Source: Ficedula albicollis (lineage: Eukaryota > Chordata > Aves > Passeriformes > Muscicapidae). Taken from it: DNA of 64,000 bases. Position 1 is the stretch's first letter. Each line of letters opens with the position of its first letter. This document shows positions 40,862 to 54,670 of this stretch, piece after piece. The notes under the pieces were generated by a model. The model ran no database searches and was not told where the DNA came from. It saw nothing but the letters and a program-made list of their open reading frames with translations. Where the stretch lies: assembly GCF_000247815.1 (NCBI RefSeq), contig NC_021679.1, positions 37,409,093 through 37,473,092 on the forward strand. Reading direction: 5' to 3'. A program made the translations under genes and the position numbers.

Positions 40862-42425
40862 GATATTTGTCACAAGGAAATCATGGAATAATTGGATGGT
40901 TTGGGTCTAGGAGGAAGCAGCAGGGCCTGTGGGGCAGGGCAGGGGTTTGGTGGTCAGCAAACTTCCCCATATTGCAGGAAACACCAGTTCATGTTCCCCC
41001 TCTGCCCTCTGAACGCACCCTGGGTATTTTAAAATCATCTTAAAATCTCAACAAGCAGCAGAAATATGTCGGAAGGGAGCTGGTGGAGAGCAAGGCTGGG
41101 TGAAAAATGTTGTTTTTCACCCCATCCTGCTGCTGGTTTTAAGGCAGGGAGGTGAATCCTGGTTTGGGATACGAGGGAAAAACCTCCCCAGACTCCTCAT
41201 CCTCCCAGAGCTCACCCTACACCAGCATTAGATTGCCTGGAGCTTGAGCTTGGCTCAAAGTTTTTAATCCTCCTGTCTTTCTAGTGAACAACAGACCTCT
41301 GCCAGCAGTAATTGCATGAATTTCTGGAATTTATCTCCACTGGATTGCCTTTGGCATCTAATCCCATAAAATTGCCTCTCTGCTGAAGGGATGTCGTATG
41401 TCTGGAGGCGCTGGAGGGGTTAATGTGATGTGTAACCAATGGAAGATATATTTAATGATCTCTGAAATTGCTTCTGTGAAGCATCCCCATAACTGCCACA
41501 ACTCGATTTACTACAGATCCTGCAAATAACAAATGTAATTACTTGGGAATCAACATAATATTGGGTCAGACAGGCTGATATTCCCTCAGTTTGCTGGAAA
41601 CTTAATATAAACCTGGAGCAAGTGTCTGTCTCCAGTCATATTCCCAGGCTGTGCTCTCAGAACAACATCCAGCATGGATTTCTGGAAAAATATTTAAAAA
41701 CCAAAGAGCTGTAATATTGTTTTTTGCCTTATTATGGGCTGTAATATTAATTTTTGCCTCATTATTTCGCCTCATTACACCAGGACTTTGCACCTTTGCA
41801 TCATCAGGTGAAAGCTTTTCACTGTCAGCTCTGTTTTTTGCTGTGTTCATCATGTTCAGCAGCACAGCCAGAGGCAGTTCTGTGTTTCCCAGTCCTTGAC
41901 ATTCCTTGCTGTGCCTCCTGAAGGACGGGCAGATGAGGGAGATAAAAACCTCTCTGTGATGGGAGTGCTGAGCCCACATCCCTGCAAAGGTGGGGTGGAA
42001 TTCCAGCAAGCTCTGGGTCAGCAGTGCTCCTCTCAGGGTGGGAAAAGCTGGATTTTTTGGGGGGATTTTCCCCATTTCCCTTGGCAACCCAAGATTTGAA
42101 TTCTTCCCCAGCTCCAAGGCTGGAGGTGCTGGAGGGTTTAACTGGAACCAGTCACCTCCTGTGGTGGTGGCAGCCAGATTCTGGAGGGGAAGATCCTCTG
42201 GAAAGCTGTGCCTGCCTGGCAGAGGGATAATTGTTGGATAATTTTTGACTCCCAAATCTCCCTGGGAAGATTCACCTTGCCAGGAAGAAAAGAGGATTTC
42301 TGCCAGCCTGGTGTTCCCAGCTCACATACTGTCCTCCCTTTGGAGGCCGTGCAGGGAAAAACTCATTTTGGATATGCAAGAGGAGACAAAAGCCCAAATT
42401 CCTGGGTGCTGAGCTGCTCCAGAGG
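40862..42425. other. Unique DNA with candidate conserved block at 41,230-41,830
   Basis: 41,395-41,620 is A/T-rich and repeat-free (TTAATGTGATGTGTAACC, CTCGATTTACTACAGATCC, CAACATAATATTGGGTCAGAC), typical in look of conserved non-coding DNA. A small direct repeat with GCTGTAATATT and TTTTTGCCT lies at 41,708 and 41,739. No gene recognised. Confidence 0.38.
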
Positions 42426-42426
42426 G

Positions 42427-42548
42427 AATCATGGAATTATTAAGGCTGGAAAAACCATTCCAAGGTCACCCCCATGTGCTACATCCCCACATTTGCTGAT
42501 TATTTCCAGGGATGGTGATTCCCCAGCCTGACCACCCTTCCAGGGGTC
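42427..42548 (-). mobile_element. CR1 LINE 3' fragment (diverged)
   Basis: AATCATGGAATTATTAAGGCTGGAAAAACCATTCCAAGGTCA .. ATTTCCAGGGATGGTGATTCC..CAGCCTGACCACCCTTCCAGG. This is the CR1 subfamily with 'aggttggaaaagacc' at its end, in reverse. Confidence 0.78.
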
Positions 42549-45022
42549 AAACAGAGCAGGATTCCCTCTGGGATTTGAGGTTTTGTTTGAGATTTTTACA
42601 GAGACACAGCAGTGGGGATGACCTCTGCTTCCCAAGCCCCGGGTGTTGGGAATCCATTGTGTCCATAATTTTGGAGAGAGTGACACTGTGATCCCCCTCC
42701 TGCCAGCATCACCCCAATCGATCCCCTAAAGCCACCCCCTTCCCAGGCAAACCCCAGCACAGCTGATGCCCCCCATTTCCCAGGAACAAAGGTTTCCTTC
42801 CTGGCTGATGCAGGTCCCAAAATCGTGGTGACAAGCGAGATAAAGCAGACAAAGGCACGGGGAGGCTCTCGTGTTGCAGTGCTAATAAATAAGGCTCCCT
42901 CCACGGCCTCTCCAGAGGAGAAACATTCCAGTTGGTTCAATAAAACAGGCTATAACAAGAGATTTATATGGAATACATTGGATTTATTCATCGAGGACAA
43001 TTTTTTTTTTTTTTTTTTTTTTTTGTTTTTTTTTTTTTTTTTTTTTTTTTTTGCCTGCTCCAGGTCCTTGTGCAGCAGCAGCTGCTTATCACTGGTGCCT
43101 TTGTGCAGGGGCTGGGGGGCTCAGATCCTGCTCACAGAGTATTGATTGCAGGCACATCACAGGCAGACAGATGTGTGTGGCTGTTCTGCCTCCAGCAGCT
43201 CCAAAATCCCCAATTCAGGTTGTCTTCACAAAAAAAAAAAAAAAAATTTAAAGCATGATGACAAACCAGCAATTGTTGGCAGTTCTCCCACCCTGACCAC
43301 CACTTCCTACACCAAAATATTCCTGCAGTAGGCAAACAGACAGGTTTAAATGGCTCAGGCATGTTTTAGGCTAAGGGTGGCTTAAAAAAGGAATTTAGGA
43401 TTTTGTTAGAACTTGGATTTGGGGTTTTTGGGGTTTGTCACACAGAGAGTGAGCAGCCCTTACACAAAGGCTGAGACACACAAATAGGAAAAGCTGGAGG
43501 TGTGTAATGTATATACCCAGCAGACCCTAATAGCGAGCCAAATTAGCCTAAATTCATTAAATTCTCATTATAGACTAGAGATTTAATTATTTTCTTCTCT
43601 AAGTGTCGAGCAAACCTTTGCAAGTAATGCAGTCTTTGCAGCCCCGAATTCCTCTTAGTGAGAGGACTTCCCAATAATTACCATTATTATCTGCAAAGAA
43701 TCTGCCCAGAGCCCCAAACCCACACTCAGTCCACGCCTCGCTGCCCCTATCAAAGCGTGGACAAGGTTAATCCACTCCATCCCAAGGTTTTTTTTATCCA
43801 CAATAATCCTGTAACCAGATGTCACACAAGGAATTATCGGGGAAACCCGGCTTTGCTTGGGCGCTGCTCCTCTTTATCACCAGATTACAGCCAGGGAAAC
43901 CCTGAGAGATTTGAGGAGATGGAGCTTACAGCCAAGAGCTGGTGAAGGGAGAGGGTCAGGAGGGCAAAGGGACGAGGTTTGGATGTCAAGCAAGGACTCG
44001 GGGAAGGAGACACAGCCCGGGATCGCTCGGCAGGAATCGGAGGACGCGGCGGCCCCGTCATGTAAAATGCATTAAGCTGTCAAAATGAAGATCCTGTCTT
44101 CAATCATGCCGAGTCCCCCAGGCCCCCATGTTAAATATTACATCAAGACATTTCCTGTCTGGCATTTAGGGGAAAAAAAAAAAAAAAAAAATTAAAAAAT
44201 AAGGAAAAAATGAAAAAGAAGAAAGGTGTGTTTGTCCTCGCGGTGTCACGTCTCTGGCGACACAGGGACTTGGTCCGTGGGACATTTTGCTCCTTCTCCC
44301 CTATAAATGCAGTTGGTCAGTGAGAAGAGTTCTGCCATTCTGTTCTGGGGGTTTTTTGCCTTTTCTGAGGCTTGCAGGCAGCCCTGGCCTCACCTCTAAC
44401 TCCAAGAGCTCTCACCTTAACTGAGCCCATCATGAACGTCCTTGTCCTTCCTTCCTCCCACCTGGGACACTCAGAGAACTTCATCGAATTAATTTCTAGA
44501 GTGGATCAGTTTAACTTCATTAAAGCCTGGTGTAGACAGCCTTCTTCAGAATTTAGGTGGCCTTAATTTAATTTACACAGGAGCTTAATTTGTTTCAATC
44601 AGCTCCTGGTGCAGCTGGCAGGGACAGCTCAGGTGTCCTCAGTGGCCAGCATTGTCAGGACATTTGGGGACAGCCACCCTGCTCCTCCCTGTATCACCAC
44701 TGCCATCCCACCTCGAAAAGAGGAGCAGGAATGACAGAATTCATCCCAAAAATGAGATCAGGAGTGACAGGATCCATCACCTGAGCCCAGATGATGAGAG
44801 GAAGAACCACAAACCCCATTTTCAGCCATGAATAACTCAACTGCTGCTTCTTAAAAACTTCACAGCTTCCCTCATTAAAAATGCCAATAAATCCCACCCT
44901 GGAAGCAATTTCAAAGCACGGATTCCTGTCTTTCCTCTTCTGCTTTAGTGGTTGCCTGTAAATTTTCATGGCATCACCTCCAGCCTGGCACAGGAAGCCC
45001 CAAATTTCAGCTCTGGTGTTTC
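42549..45022. other. Unique A/T-rich DNA with candidate conserved blocks
   Basis: No gene recognised in 2.5 kb. T-tracts at 43,002-43,052 (T23, G, T27) and an A16 run at 43,231. Two repeat-free blocks look constrained: 43,500-43,640 and 44,050-44,165 (GTAAAATGCATTAAGCTGTC, TGTTAAATATTACATCAAGAC). An A18 run at 44,173 follows the second. Confidence 0.42.
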
Positions 45023-45028
45023 CAGCTT

Positions 45029-46090
<1,062 letters not shown>

Positions 46091-46107
46091 AGCTTCAATG
46101 CCTGTAT

Positions 46108-46242
46108 GGAATTCTAGAATCCCAGAGTGGTTTGGGATGGAAAGGATCTTAAACCCCACCTTGTTTTACTCCCTGCCATGGGCAGGGACACCTTCCACTG
46201 TCCCAGGCTGGGGCTGCCACAGCTTCTCTGGGTCACAAATGT
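46108..46242 (-). mobile_element. CR1 LINE 3' fragment
   Basis: It reads GGAATTCTAGAATCCCAGAGTGGTTTGGGATGG, CCTGCCATGGGCAGGGACACCTTCCACTGTCCCAGGCTGG and CCACAGCTTCTCTGGG. It begins 17 bp after the LTR of copy d. Confidence 0.9.
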
Positions 46243-47440
46243 CCTTTTTAGGAAGCAGTAAATTTGTCACACCCCTGTCCCCAAGGCTGTCATTTCATTT
46301 AACAATAAGAGCTGGAAGAAAAACAGACACTTCCCAAAAATCCTGACCATCACCAAGCGCTTCTCTCCCTACACATGGTCTGTAGGAAGTTGTAAAGCCC
46401 CTGATTAAGGTCTCCATGAGATCTGACACCCCCAGGGACACTGCTTTTCATGGAAAAGCAATTCCAGGGACCTGCAGACATTGGGGGCTGCATTTTGAGC
46501 AGTTTTGCCTCATTGTCACTGGGTTTGTTTTTGATGAAAGCTGGAGCCGTGCAGATTAAAGAATAATGTCACAGAAGGGGCTGATCAAATTGAAAAGATC
46601 CATCAGATTAATTACCAGGCTTAAAGGAGCTTGTCCATTTATCAGAAACAAAAGCCTTGGGCTTGCTGCTGAGATTATGACATCTCCCATTTGCCAATAT
46701 TTCCATTTGATCTCGTAAAACCATTCCATGTGGCTGATGTAAAGTGGAAAAAGAATTTGCATGGAGCCTTTCCTGCCTGCTGGGAGCGCTCACTGGATAC
46801 TCACTGGATACTCAGTGGATACTCACCATTCACTTTCACCCTCTGGAGCCCTCCCTGCCCTTTATTGAAGTGCTCCAAAGCAGCCCTGGCTGCTTTCCAG
46901 TCCTCACCCGGACCTGCCTGAGCACAGCACGGCCTGTTTGAAATGCTGCATCAATATTTATCACAACTTTGGAGGATAAGGAATATTTTAATCTTAAAAC
47001 ACCTCCCTGGCTGGGGCGAGATTAAATAAATGCATAACTAAAAGATGTAGGCAGTGAACATTTCACCCAGCACCAGCAACTTGGTGAAGGCACAGGGAGG
47101 CAATTCTGGGGCTCCAGACTCTAAAGCTGTGATTCTAAATTAAAATCATCTGTCAGCTCACCCAAAGCCTTTGAATTCACACACTGCAATTTCCTTTCTG
47201 ACCGTAATAATGAGCACAGTGTTAATAAAGCAGCCTGAGCTTTGCTGTGTGACCTCCTAAAGCTTCCCAGACAACCAAAGAGGTTCAAATCTGTGTGTCC
47301 CAAGAGAATTTGGGATGGTCCAGATGATTCCTGAGGGAAGCAGGGTGGTGGAATCCCATGGGATAACCTGGAGCCTGCTCCAGGTGCTTGCTTGGAGCCA
47401 GGCAGGGTTGGTCTCTTCTCCCAGGTAAAAGGGACAAAAC
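46243..47440. other. Unique DNA with candidate conserved block at 46,545-46,770
   Basis: 46,545-46,770 is repeat-free (GCAGATTAAAGAATAATGTC, GATTAATTACCAGGC). At 46,795 CTGGATACTCA is repeated in tandem. No gene recognised. Confidence 0.38.
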
Positions 47441-47654
47441 AGCCTCAGGTTGTGGCCCAGAGCAGCTGGGGCTGCTCCTGCATCCCTGGAAGTGTCCAAG
47501 GCCAGGATGGACAGGGCTTGGAGCAACCTGGGACAGTGGGAGAGGTCCCTGCCCATGGCAGGGGTGGGATGGGATAACCAAAGTCTCTTCCCACCCAAAC
47601 CACTCTGGGATTCTGGGATTCTGAGATTCTGGGGTTCTGGGATTCTGGGGTTCT

Positions 47655-48731
<1,077 letters not shown>

Positions 48732-49922
48732 CACCAAATGACCCATCACAGTTTGAAAAACTCTCATTAGAAGCTGACAGGGCTCACAGGACCTCATGAG
48801 GATGTTTTCTCCTGAATTTCCTGTAAAATTCCCATTCCCTCTCCGTGGTACCCCGGGATTGGTGTCTGCACCCCCCCTCCCCAAGGAGCTGTGCTTGGAA
48901 TCAATTCCCACCATCCAGGAGATGCTCTGGAGCTCCACCCCTTTCACTGCCTGTCCTTCAAGCCAATTATCCCTCAGAGAAGATCCAAGCAGAGGGAAAA
49001 CACCATTATTTTATTGGGAAGGAAGCATTTCCCCTCGCAGACGGAGTAAATGTGATTTAAAACATCAGGAAGTTTTCCCCACGCTCTGCCTGGGCGGGAT
49101 TTGTTTGGTTTTCATGCCTGGATGAGACCAGAGCTTGGATGAACATTTTGGGCGCTTTCCCTGTGGCTTGCAGACCTTGCATGAACCCATCAGCCACAAA
49201 TTCCTCCTCTCCTGCTTCCCAGCATCTCCCAAACCCGGAGCCAGCAGCTTTTCCAACACACGGCAGTGCAAAGAGACATCCTGAGCCCCTGGTCCTGGAT
49301 GAGATCCCTGAATCTGAGCCTGGCTGGGGCTCCTGGCTGCTCTCAACAAATAACTGAGCTGATTTTCTCAGGGCTCCTCACACTGATGCAAGCAGGGATC
49401 GTATTTTGAAGCTCCCACTAAGCAAAGCTTCCCTATAATTTGCTAAATTTATCCCAAACACAATAGCGTGTGTGTAAAGGGGGATCTAAGTATGGAAGCC
49501 ACTGTTTTAATATAATTGGCCTTTTAGATTAAAAGGCTCTTGTAATAACCTTTTTCTAAGAAGCAGAAAAAGTCATAATTACAGAGCAGCCACACATGAC
49601 AGATAGATGTTCCAAACTGAGAAAATTAACTCTTCCCTGCGTTTCAAATGGAGAAATCCCTGCCAGGATCAGCCACCAACATTGCAAAAAAAGGAAAGAC
49701 AAAACCTCCTCACTCACCTAAATTCAGTTTTAGTAATTTGGGGTTTCTCCCCTTTGCCTGGGAAATCACTGTGGGTTTTTCTCCTGGGTTAGGGAGGATC
49801 TGAACCTGGCTGTGTAAGCCTGTATTATTTATTATTATTTTAATATGATGCCTGTTGCAATGCATCCATTAAATGTGACAGGGACCATCCTGCTCTGAAG
49901 GTGGGACCAGCCCAGTCTCCCT
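48732..49922. other. Unique DNA, candidate conserved block at 49,375-49,600
   Basis: 49,375-49,600 is A/T-rich and repeat-free (ACACAATAGCGTGTGTG, TTTTAATATAATTGGCC). No gene recognised elsewhere; 48,840-49,350 is G/C-mixed with short chance frames. Confidence 0.38.
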
Positions 49923-50106
49923 TTTTTGGGACCCCCTTCAAAGCCCTCCCAGCCTAAATACTCAGGGACCTAGAAGAGAGCTCACCTCACTAAAATTTGT
50001 CCTCTGCTACAGATTTTTATTGTTTCCCCAGCACAAATTTGGGGCAAAACAAGAGGGATATGAACTGAGGATAAAAGAGAGACAAATGTCAGGGTTTATT
50101 TTTAAA
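49923..50106 (+). repeat. Dispersed direct duplication, copy 1 (about 185 bp)
   Basis: From TTTTTTGGGACCCCCTTC to AGGGTTTATTTTT it closely matches 52,265-52,450. Shared landmarks are CTCACCTCACTAAAATTT, TGTTTCCCCAGCACAAATTTGGG and GGGATATGAACTGAGG. The two copies differ by scattered substitutions and small indels. Confidence 0.9.
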
Positions 50107-50234
50107 TTATTCTTTTTTGTGTGGTGCTTAATCACACTTTCAGGGAAGAAATTTTCCTTAATATCCGAGCTCCAAGGAGCAGATCCAGCTGCTGGATCCA
50201 ATGCTCCATGTCCTGATCAAAGAGAAGGAGGTTG

Positions 50235-50408
50235 AGATTGGATTGAGGGAAAATTTCTCCGTGGAGATGTCCCCATTCCCAGAGGGATTTCAAATCCCTG
50301 TGGCTGTGGCACTTGGGGACATGGTCAGAGATGGGATTGGCAGTGCTGGGAATGGTTGGGTGGCCTGGGAGGGCTCTTCCAACCTCAACAACGCTGGGAT
50401 TCCATGGG
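50235..50408 (+). mobile_element. CR1 LINE 3' fragment
   Basis: It reads GAGATGTCCCCATTCCCAGAGGGATTTCAAATCCC, GTGGCACTTGGGGACATGG, TGGCAGTGCTGGGAATGG and CTCTTCCAACCTCAACAACGCTGGGATTCC. + orientation. Confidence 0.88.
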
Positions 50409-51854
50409 CAAGGGGAGCAAAGAGCTGCTGCCAAGGAATTGCTGCCAGGAGAAGAATTCCTCGCTGGGATTAGCTGGAAAACAAACAGGATGGGATCTTG
50501 TCCCAATGCTGAACAGAGATGGAAACATTTGGGAGCTCCAGATGAGGAGCTGGTGATGCACAGGGGGAGCAGAGGCCTCTGGTGACAGCAGGGCAGGGCT
50601 GGCACCTCCAAGCAGGAAGGACCCAACGTTCCCATGCTGGGATGTTTCTGCTGCTTTGCCACCCCAATAAACACCCCAAAAGCAAACCCTGTGCCCTCCA
50701 TCCCCATGGAAACCTGGGGATGACTGTCCAGCTGCTGTCACTCCGCTCTGGGCTCGGAGATGTTGCTCCATCATGGCCTGAAACCATTTCTGGCTGGTTA
50801 GAGAGGGGATTTTAACTCGACCTGACTGGGCTCACGTTGAGGAATCACACCCCTCAAACATCTAACGCCGTGTCCGCGTCAGGCACCGCTCCCCCTTCCC
50901 CAGAAACAGATCAGGAAATTAATATTTCAAAATCTACCCATCACAAGATCATTTTCCTCTCCTTAGCAACACGAGAAAGGCATTTGTGACCACCACTTCC
51001 TCTACACTGCCTTTAATTTTTATATATGGGTTTCAGCATTAAAAAAAAAAAATGGGACCAGTAAATCAGCCCATTAATCATTCCAGCCCAGGAAAGCTCC
51101 AGTAAATCACCCAAGTTTTATATCTCTATTTTTCTGAACTTAGGCCCAGGAGCCCAGGGACTGAGGCCATGTGCTATTAATTTGCAAGCAGGCAGTTTCA
51201 CATTTTTGTGTGCTGACCTCAGCCCCCAGCCCCAGGTGCGGCGCGGGGAGAGCGAGAGCCGCGCACGAGGAGATGATGTGTCAAAACAAACGTCAGGCTT
51301 TGGGATTCATTTCAGGGGGCCCCAGGTGTGATTTACCCACAGTCTGCTCCCACGACCTGCAGGAGGCTCCAGCAGAGGTGTTCCCCTAATTAAATAATCC
51401 ACGGGATTATTTATTGCTGGCGATTAAAGCGAGAAATCTCATCGCGCATCCGGAGTTGGTTTTCCCTGGTTTTCCCTGGGTGAGAGCTGGTGCCCTGCTG
51501 GCTGCTGGGGATGGCTTGGAGGTGACATTAAAGCAGGATTTGTCCCCCGAGCTGTGTCTGTCCCCAAAGCCATGTCTGTGACCAGCAGAGCTCCAGCTGA
51601 GCCCGGCTTTGCCCCTCCTGCCCAACGATCCCAGCACAGATTCTAATCAGGGAGAGGATGTGGAGCCACTGCCCCTTCCTCTGCTGACCTCTGAAATCCC
51701 TGGAACAGCAAAGAGATCCTTTCCAGCCACGCCAGGATTGTTGGAACACCCAGGAGCATCCTCAGTGTTGCTCAGTGGGAGCTGGAAAATGCAGAAAACT
51801 CCCATCCCCAAGCTCCCAGGAATGGTTGCAACCCCTGGAATGCCAGGCCACCAG
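50409..51854. other. Unique DNA, candidate conserved blocks
   Basis: 50,830-51,040 (TCTAACGCCGTGTCCGCGTCAGG, AGGAAATTAATATTTC) and 51,160-51,450 are repeat-free. An A12 run lies at 51,040. No gene recognised. Confidence 0.38.
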
Positions 51855-52105
51855 CTGCCAAGATTTTAATCCTAAGGGTTGGAAAAGTTTTTTAAAACCC
51901 ACCTGGCTTTGGCTTCACTGGAAAACCTCAAACAGCATTTGAAGGGCTAGAACTGATTAGTGGGTAGAGCTGCCAAGATTTTAATCCTAAGGGTTGGAAA
52001 AGTTTTTAATCCTAGAGGTTGGAAAAGTTTTTAATCCTAAAGGTTGGAAAATTTTTAATCCTAAAGGTTGGAAAAGTTTCTAATCCTAAAGGTTGGAAAA
52101 GCTCT
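51855..52105. repeat. 26-bp tandem array within a larger 110-bp duplication
   Basis: TTTTTAATCCTAAAGGTTGGAAAAG-type units occur five times at 51,974-52,102. A single earlier unit, with the same upstream GCTGCCAAGA, lies at 51,856-51,890, about 110 bp upstream of the array start. Confidence 0.93.
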
Positions 52106-52264
52106 GTGGGATCATCTGACCATGAACCCCACACTGCCAGGTCCACCTCTGGTGTCCCCAAATTCTCATGGGACACCCATGGGATTTCTCTGCCAAAATT
52201 TCCTGCAAGGACTGAACATCCTGAATCCTGGAATCCTGGGGTGGGTGCCCAGCACCCTTTGCAG

Positions 52265-52450
52265 GGATTTTTGGGACCCCCTTCAAAGCCCCCCCAGCCT
52301 AAATGCTCAAGGACCTTGAAGAGATCTCACCTCACTAAAATTTATCCTCTGCTACAGATTTTCATTGTTTCCCCAGCACAAATTTGGGACAAAACAAGAG
52401 GGATATGAACTGAGGATAAAAGAGACATAAAGTTTCAGGGTTTATTTTTG
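52265..52450 (+). repeat. Dispersed direct duplication, copy 2
   Basis: Partner of 49,923-50,106, same orientation, about 2.34 kb downstream. It ends with AGGGTTTATTTTTGGG. Confidence 0.9.
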
Positions 52451-52508
52451 GGAAATGGGTTATGCAGGAATTACACCTAATTAGGGATGGGAATGATTGG
52501 ATGGAAAG

Positions 52509-52582
52509 AAAAAAAAAAAAAAAAAAGGGGGGGGGGGGGGGGGGGGGGGGGGGTGGAGGGAAAAAAAAAAAAAAAAAAAAAA
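52509..52582. repeat. A-tract / 27 G / A-tract composite
   Basis: A18, then 27 G (52,527-52,553), TGGAGGG, then A22 and AGC. Same type of homopolymer-plus-G structure as at 2,443, 17,926 and 20,594. Confidence 0.9.
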
Positions 52583-52730
52583 GCTTCAGAATGTCTTTTG
52601 CTGGCTGGATTGTCACCTGGGTTCAGGGAAGGAGAGGGAAAACGGGGTGAGGGTTTTGCTGTGTTCCTAAACATGGTGTGGGGTAATTAAAGCAGGCAGG
52701 TCCTGGAAGGAGAACAGTGAGGAAAAGTGC

Positions 52731-53275
52731 TGGAACCCTAAAGCCTGGGAGTTTTGAACTTTTTGTTCTTTCTGACTCAGGCCCTCAAAAAACACAGCTT
52801 TCAACTTGAGGCCTTGGAGAAGGAAATTTGAGTAATAAAATTAGAATCACTGGTGTGTTGTTGAATAGAAGTGCGTGATATCACATGGTGATTAATTTGG
52901 AATTTGGGGTTTTAGAATATAGTAATGGGTATGGGATGGAGGTATTTAGATGGAGGTTCTAAAATGTTGTCTCTTCTTCCTTCTTGCTCCTTCTTCTTCT
53001 TGGTTTTAAGCAGTAGTTTTTGGTTGGATAGAAAGTACTGCACTGCAAGTCACAGGTGTTTAGTTATTAGGTCAAAAGTATAAATAATATAAATGATAAC
53101 TTTTAATTGAATAGTTGGCCTTTAAAAAACCTTATAACTAGCTAAATACACTTCCACTTTCTCGCTTTTAGCTGTTAGCTGAAAGTGCTGCAAAATTTAA
53201 TAAACGACCAAGTCCGAACACAAAAAGTCCATTTCTGATGCTTTAATCCTAACTCTAAGTAAAAACAAAACTAAA
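52731..53275 (+). mobile_element. LTR-like interspersed repeat (copy 1)
   Basis: Homologous over about 540 bp to 62,528-63,066. Landmarks: GGAACCCT, TTGAGGCCTTGGAGAAGG, ATATCACATGGTGATTAATTTGG, GGGGTTTTAGAATATAGTAATGGG, TTGGATAGAAAGT, TTATTAGGTCAAAAGTA and, near the 3' end, AATTTAATAAACGACC..GTCCGAACACAAAAAGTCC. The AATAAA near the 3' end and the overall look resemble a songbird ERV LTR. The family is not identified and no coding region is attached. Confidence 0.75.
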
Positions 53276-53423
53276 ACAACAACAACAACAAAAAACCACT
53301 AATATGTGAAGTTGCAAATAAAAGTTGGGAAATCCATTCTCCCCATTGCAGGCCCAAGCTGAAATATGGATTTATAGCTGAAATAGAACAAGCCAAGGAA
53401 GGGGACGGGTGTTTTCCTGATTC

Positions 53424-54022
53424 TGTAGTTCTGTGATTCTGTCATTGTGTGGTCCTGTAATTTTGTGATACTTTAGTTCTGTAATTCTGTGATCCTGTGA
53501 TTCTGTGAGTCTGTGATTCTGTGAGTCTGTGATTCTGTGATCCTGTGATCCTGTGATTCTGTAGTTCTGTGATTCTGTAATTCTGTGATTCTGTGATTCT
53601 GTAGCTCTGTGATTCTTTAGTTCTGTAATTCTCTGATCCTGTGATTCTGTAGTTCTGTGGTTCTGTGATTCTGTAATTCTGTAATTCTGTGATTCTGTAG
53701 CTCTGTGATTCTGCAGTTCTGTGATTCTCTAATTCTGTGATTCTATAGTTCTGTGATTCTCTGATTTCGTGGTTCTGTGATTCTGTAAATCCATGATTCT
53801 GTGATTGTGGGATTCTGTGACCCTGTAATTCTGTGATTTTCTATAATTCTGTGATCCTGTGATTTTTCTGTAATTCTGTGAACCTGTGATCCTGTGATCC
53901 TGTGATTCTGTGATTCTGTAACTCTGTGATTCTGTAATTCTGTTGTTGTGTGATCCTATGACTCTGTGATTCTGTGACTCTGTGATTCTGTAACTCTGTG
54001 ATTCTGTAATTCTGTGACTCTG
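53424..54022 (+). repeat. ATTCTGTG array, about 600 bp
   Basis: About 75 imperfect copies of the 8-mer GATTCTGT with CTGTAGTT, CTGTAATT and CCTGTGAT variants. It is the CR1 terminal 8-mer, but no CR1 body is directly attached on the left. The next CR1 body starts at 54,095 on the right. Confidence 0.95.
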
Positions 54023-54094
54023 CTCTGCCTACACATCCCTGTCCATGGCAGAGGTAATTGCCATTAAACTTTGACATTTTCCTGCCAGGCTTTT

Positions 54095-54375
54095 GCAGCA
54101 GGAGGAGCTGGAGAAGGATTTTTTACTCAGGCAGTGGCAGGAGAGGAGGAATGGTTTTGAACTGCAAGAGGAGAGATTTTGATCGGATTTTGGGCAGAAA
54201 CCCTTCCCTGTGAGGGTGGGGGTGCCCAGCTGTGACTGCCCCTGGATCCCTGGAAGGTTGGATGGAGCTTGGAGCAAACTGGGACAGTGGAAGTGTCCCT
54301 GCCACGGCAGGGATGGAACGGGATAATCCTAAATGCCCTTTCCAGCCCAAACCAGTCTGGGATTCTGTGAAACAG
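54095..54375 (+). mobile_element. CR1 LINE 3' fragment
   Basis: It reads GCAGGAGGAGCTGGAGAAGGATTTTTTACTCAGGCAGTGGCAGG, GGAATGGTTTTGAACTGCAAGAGGAGAGATTTTG, CCCAGCTGTGACTGCCCCTGGATCCCTGG, GTGTCCCTGCCACGGCAGGG and CCCTTTCCAGCCCAAACCAGTCTGGGATTCTGTGA. It extends further 5' than most copies here. Confidence 0.93.
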
Positions 54376-54418
54376 GAATTCCATGAAGGAGAAAGGAAGA
54401 AACCAAACCCCTCTGTCC

Positions 54419-54670
54419 GTCCCCTCCTGGCAGGGAATTCCAGAGAGGGAAAAGATCCCTCGGGATCCTCCTTTGCTCCAGCCTGAGCCCCTTCCCATTT
54501 CCCTCAGGAATTCTCCAGCCCCTTTCCCATTTCCCTCAGGAATTCTCCATCCTTTTCCCATTTCCCTCAGGAATTCTCCAGCCCTTTCCCATTTCCCTCA
54601 GGTTCCCCTCAGGAATTCTCCAGCCCCTTCCCATTCCCCTCAGGAATTCTCCAGCCCTTCCCCATCTCCA
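54419..54670 (+). repeat. Fat-minisatellite repeat, copy 3
   Basis: The first 90 bp equal 7,797-7,886 (CCCTCCTGGCAGGGAATTCCAGAG .. GCCTGAGCCCCTTCCC). About six AATTCTCCAGCCCCTTTCCCATTTCCCTCAGG units follow. There is no G run here, so this copy shows the uninterrupted state of the locus type broken at 7,887. Confidence 0.92.

Noticed and set aside
52731..53275. Complete endogenous retrovirus with gag/pol/env
   Set aside because: No frame near any of the LTRs shows retroviral protein motifs, and paired LTRs of one family at proviral spacing are not found. Only solo or partial LTRs are supported.
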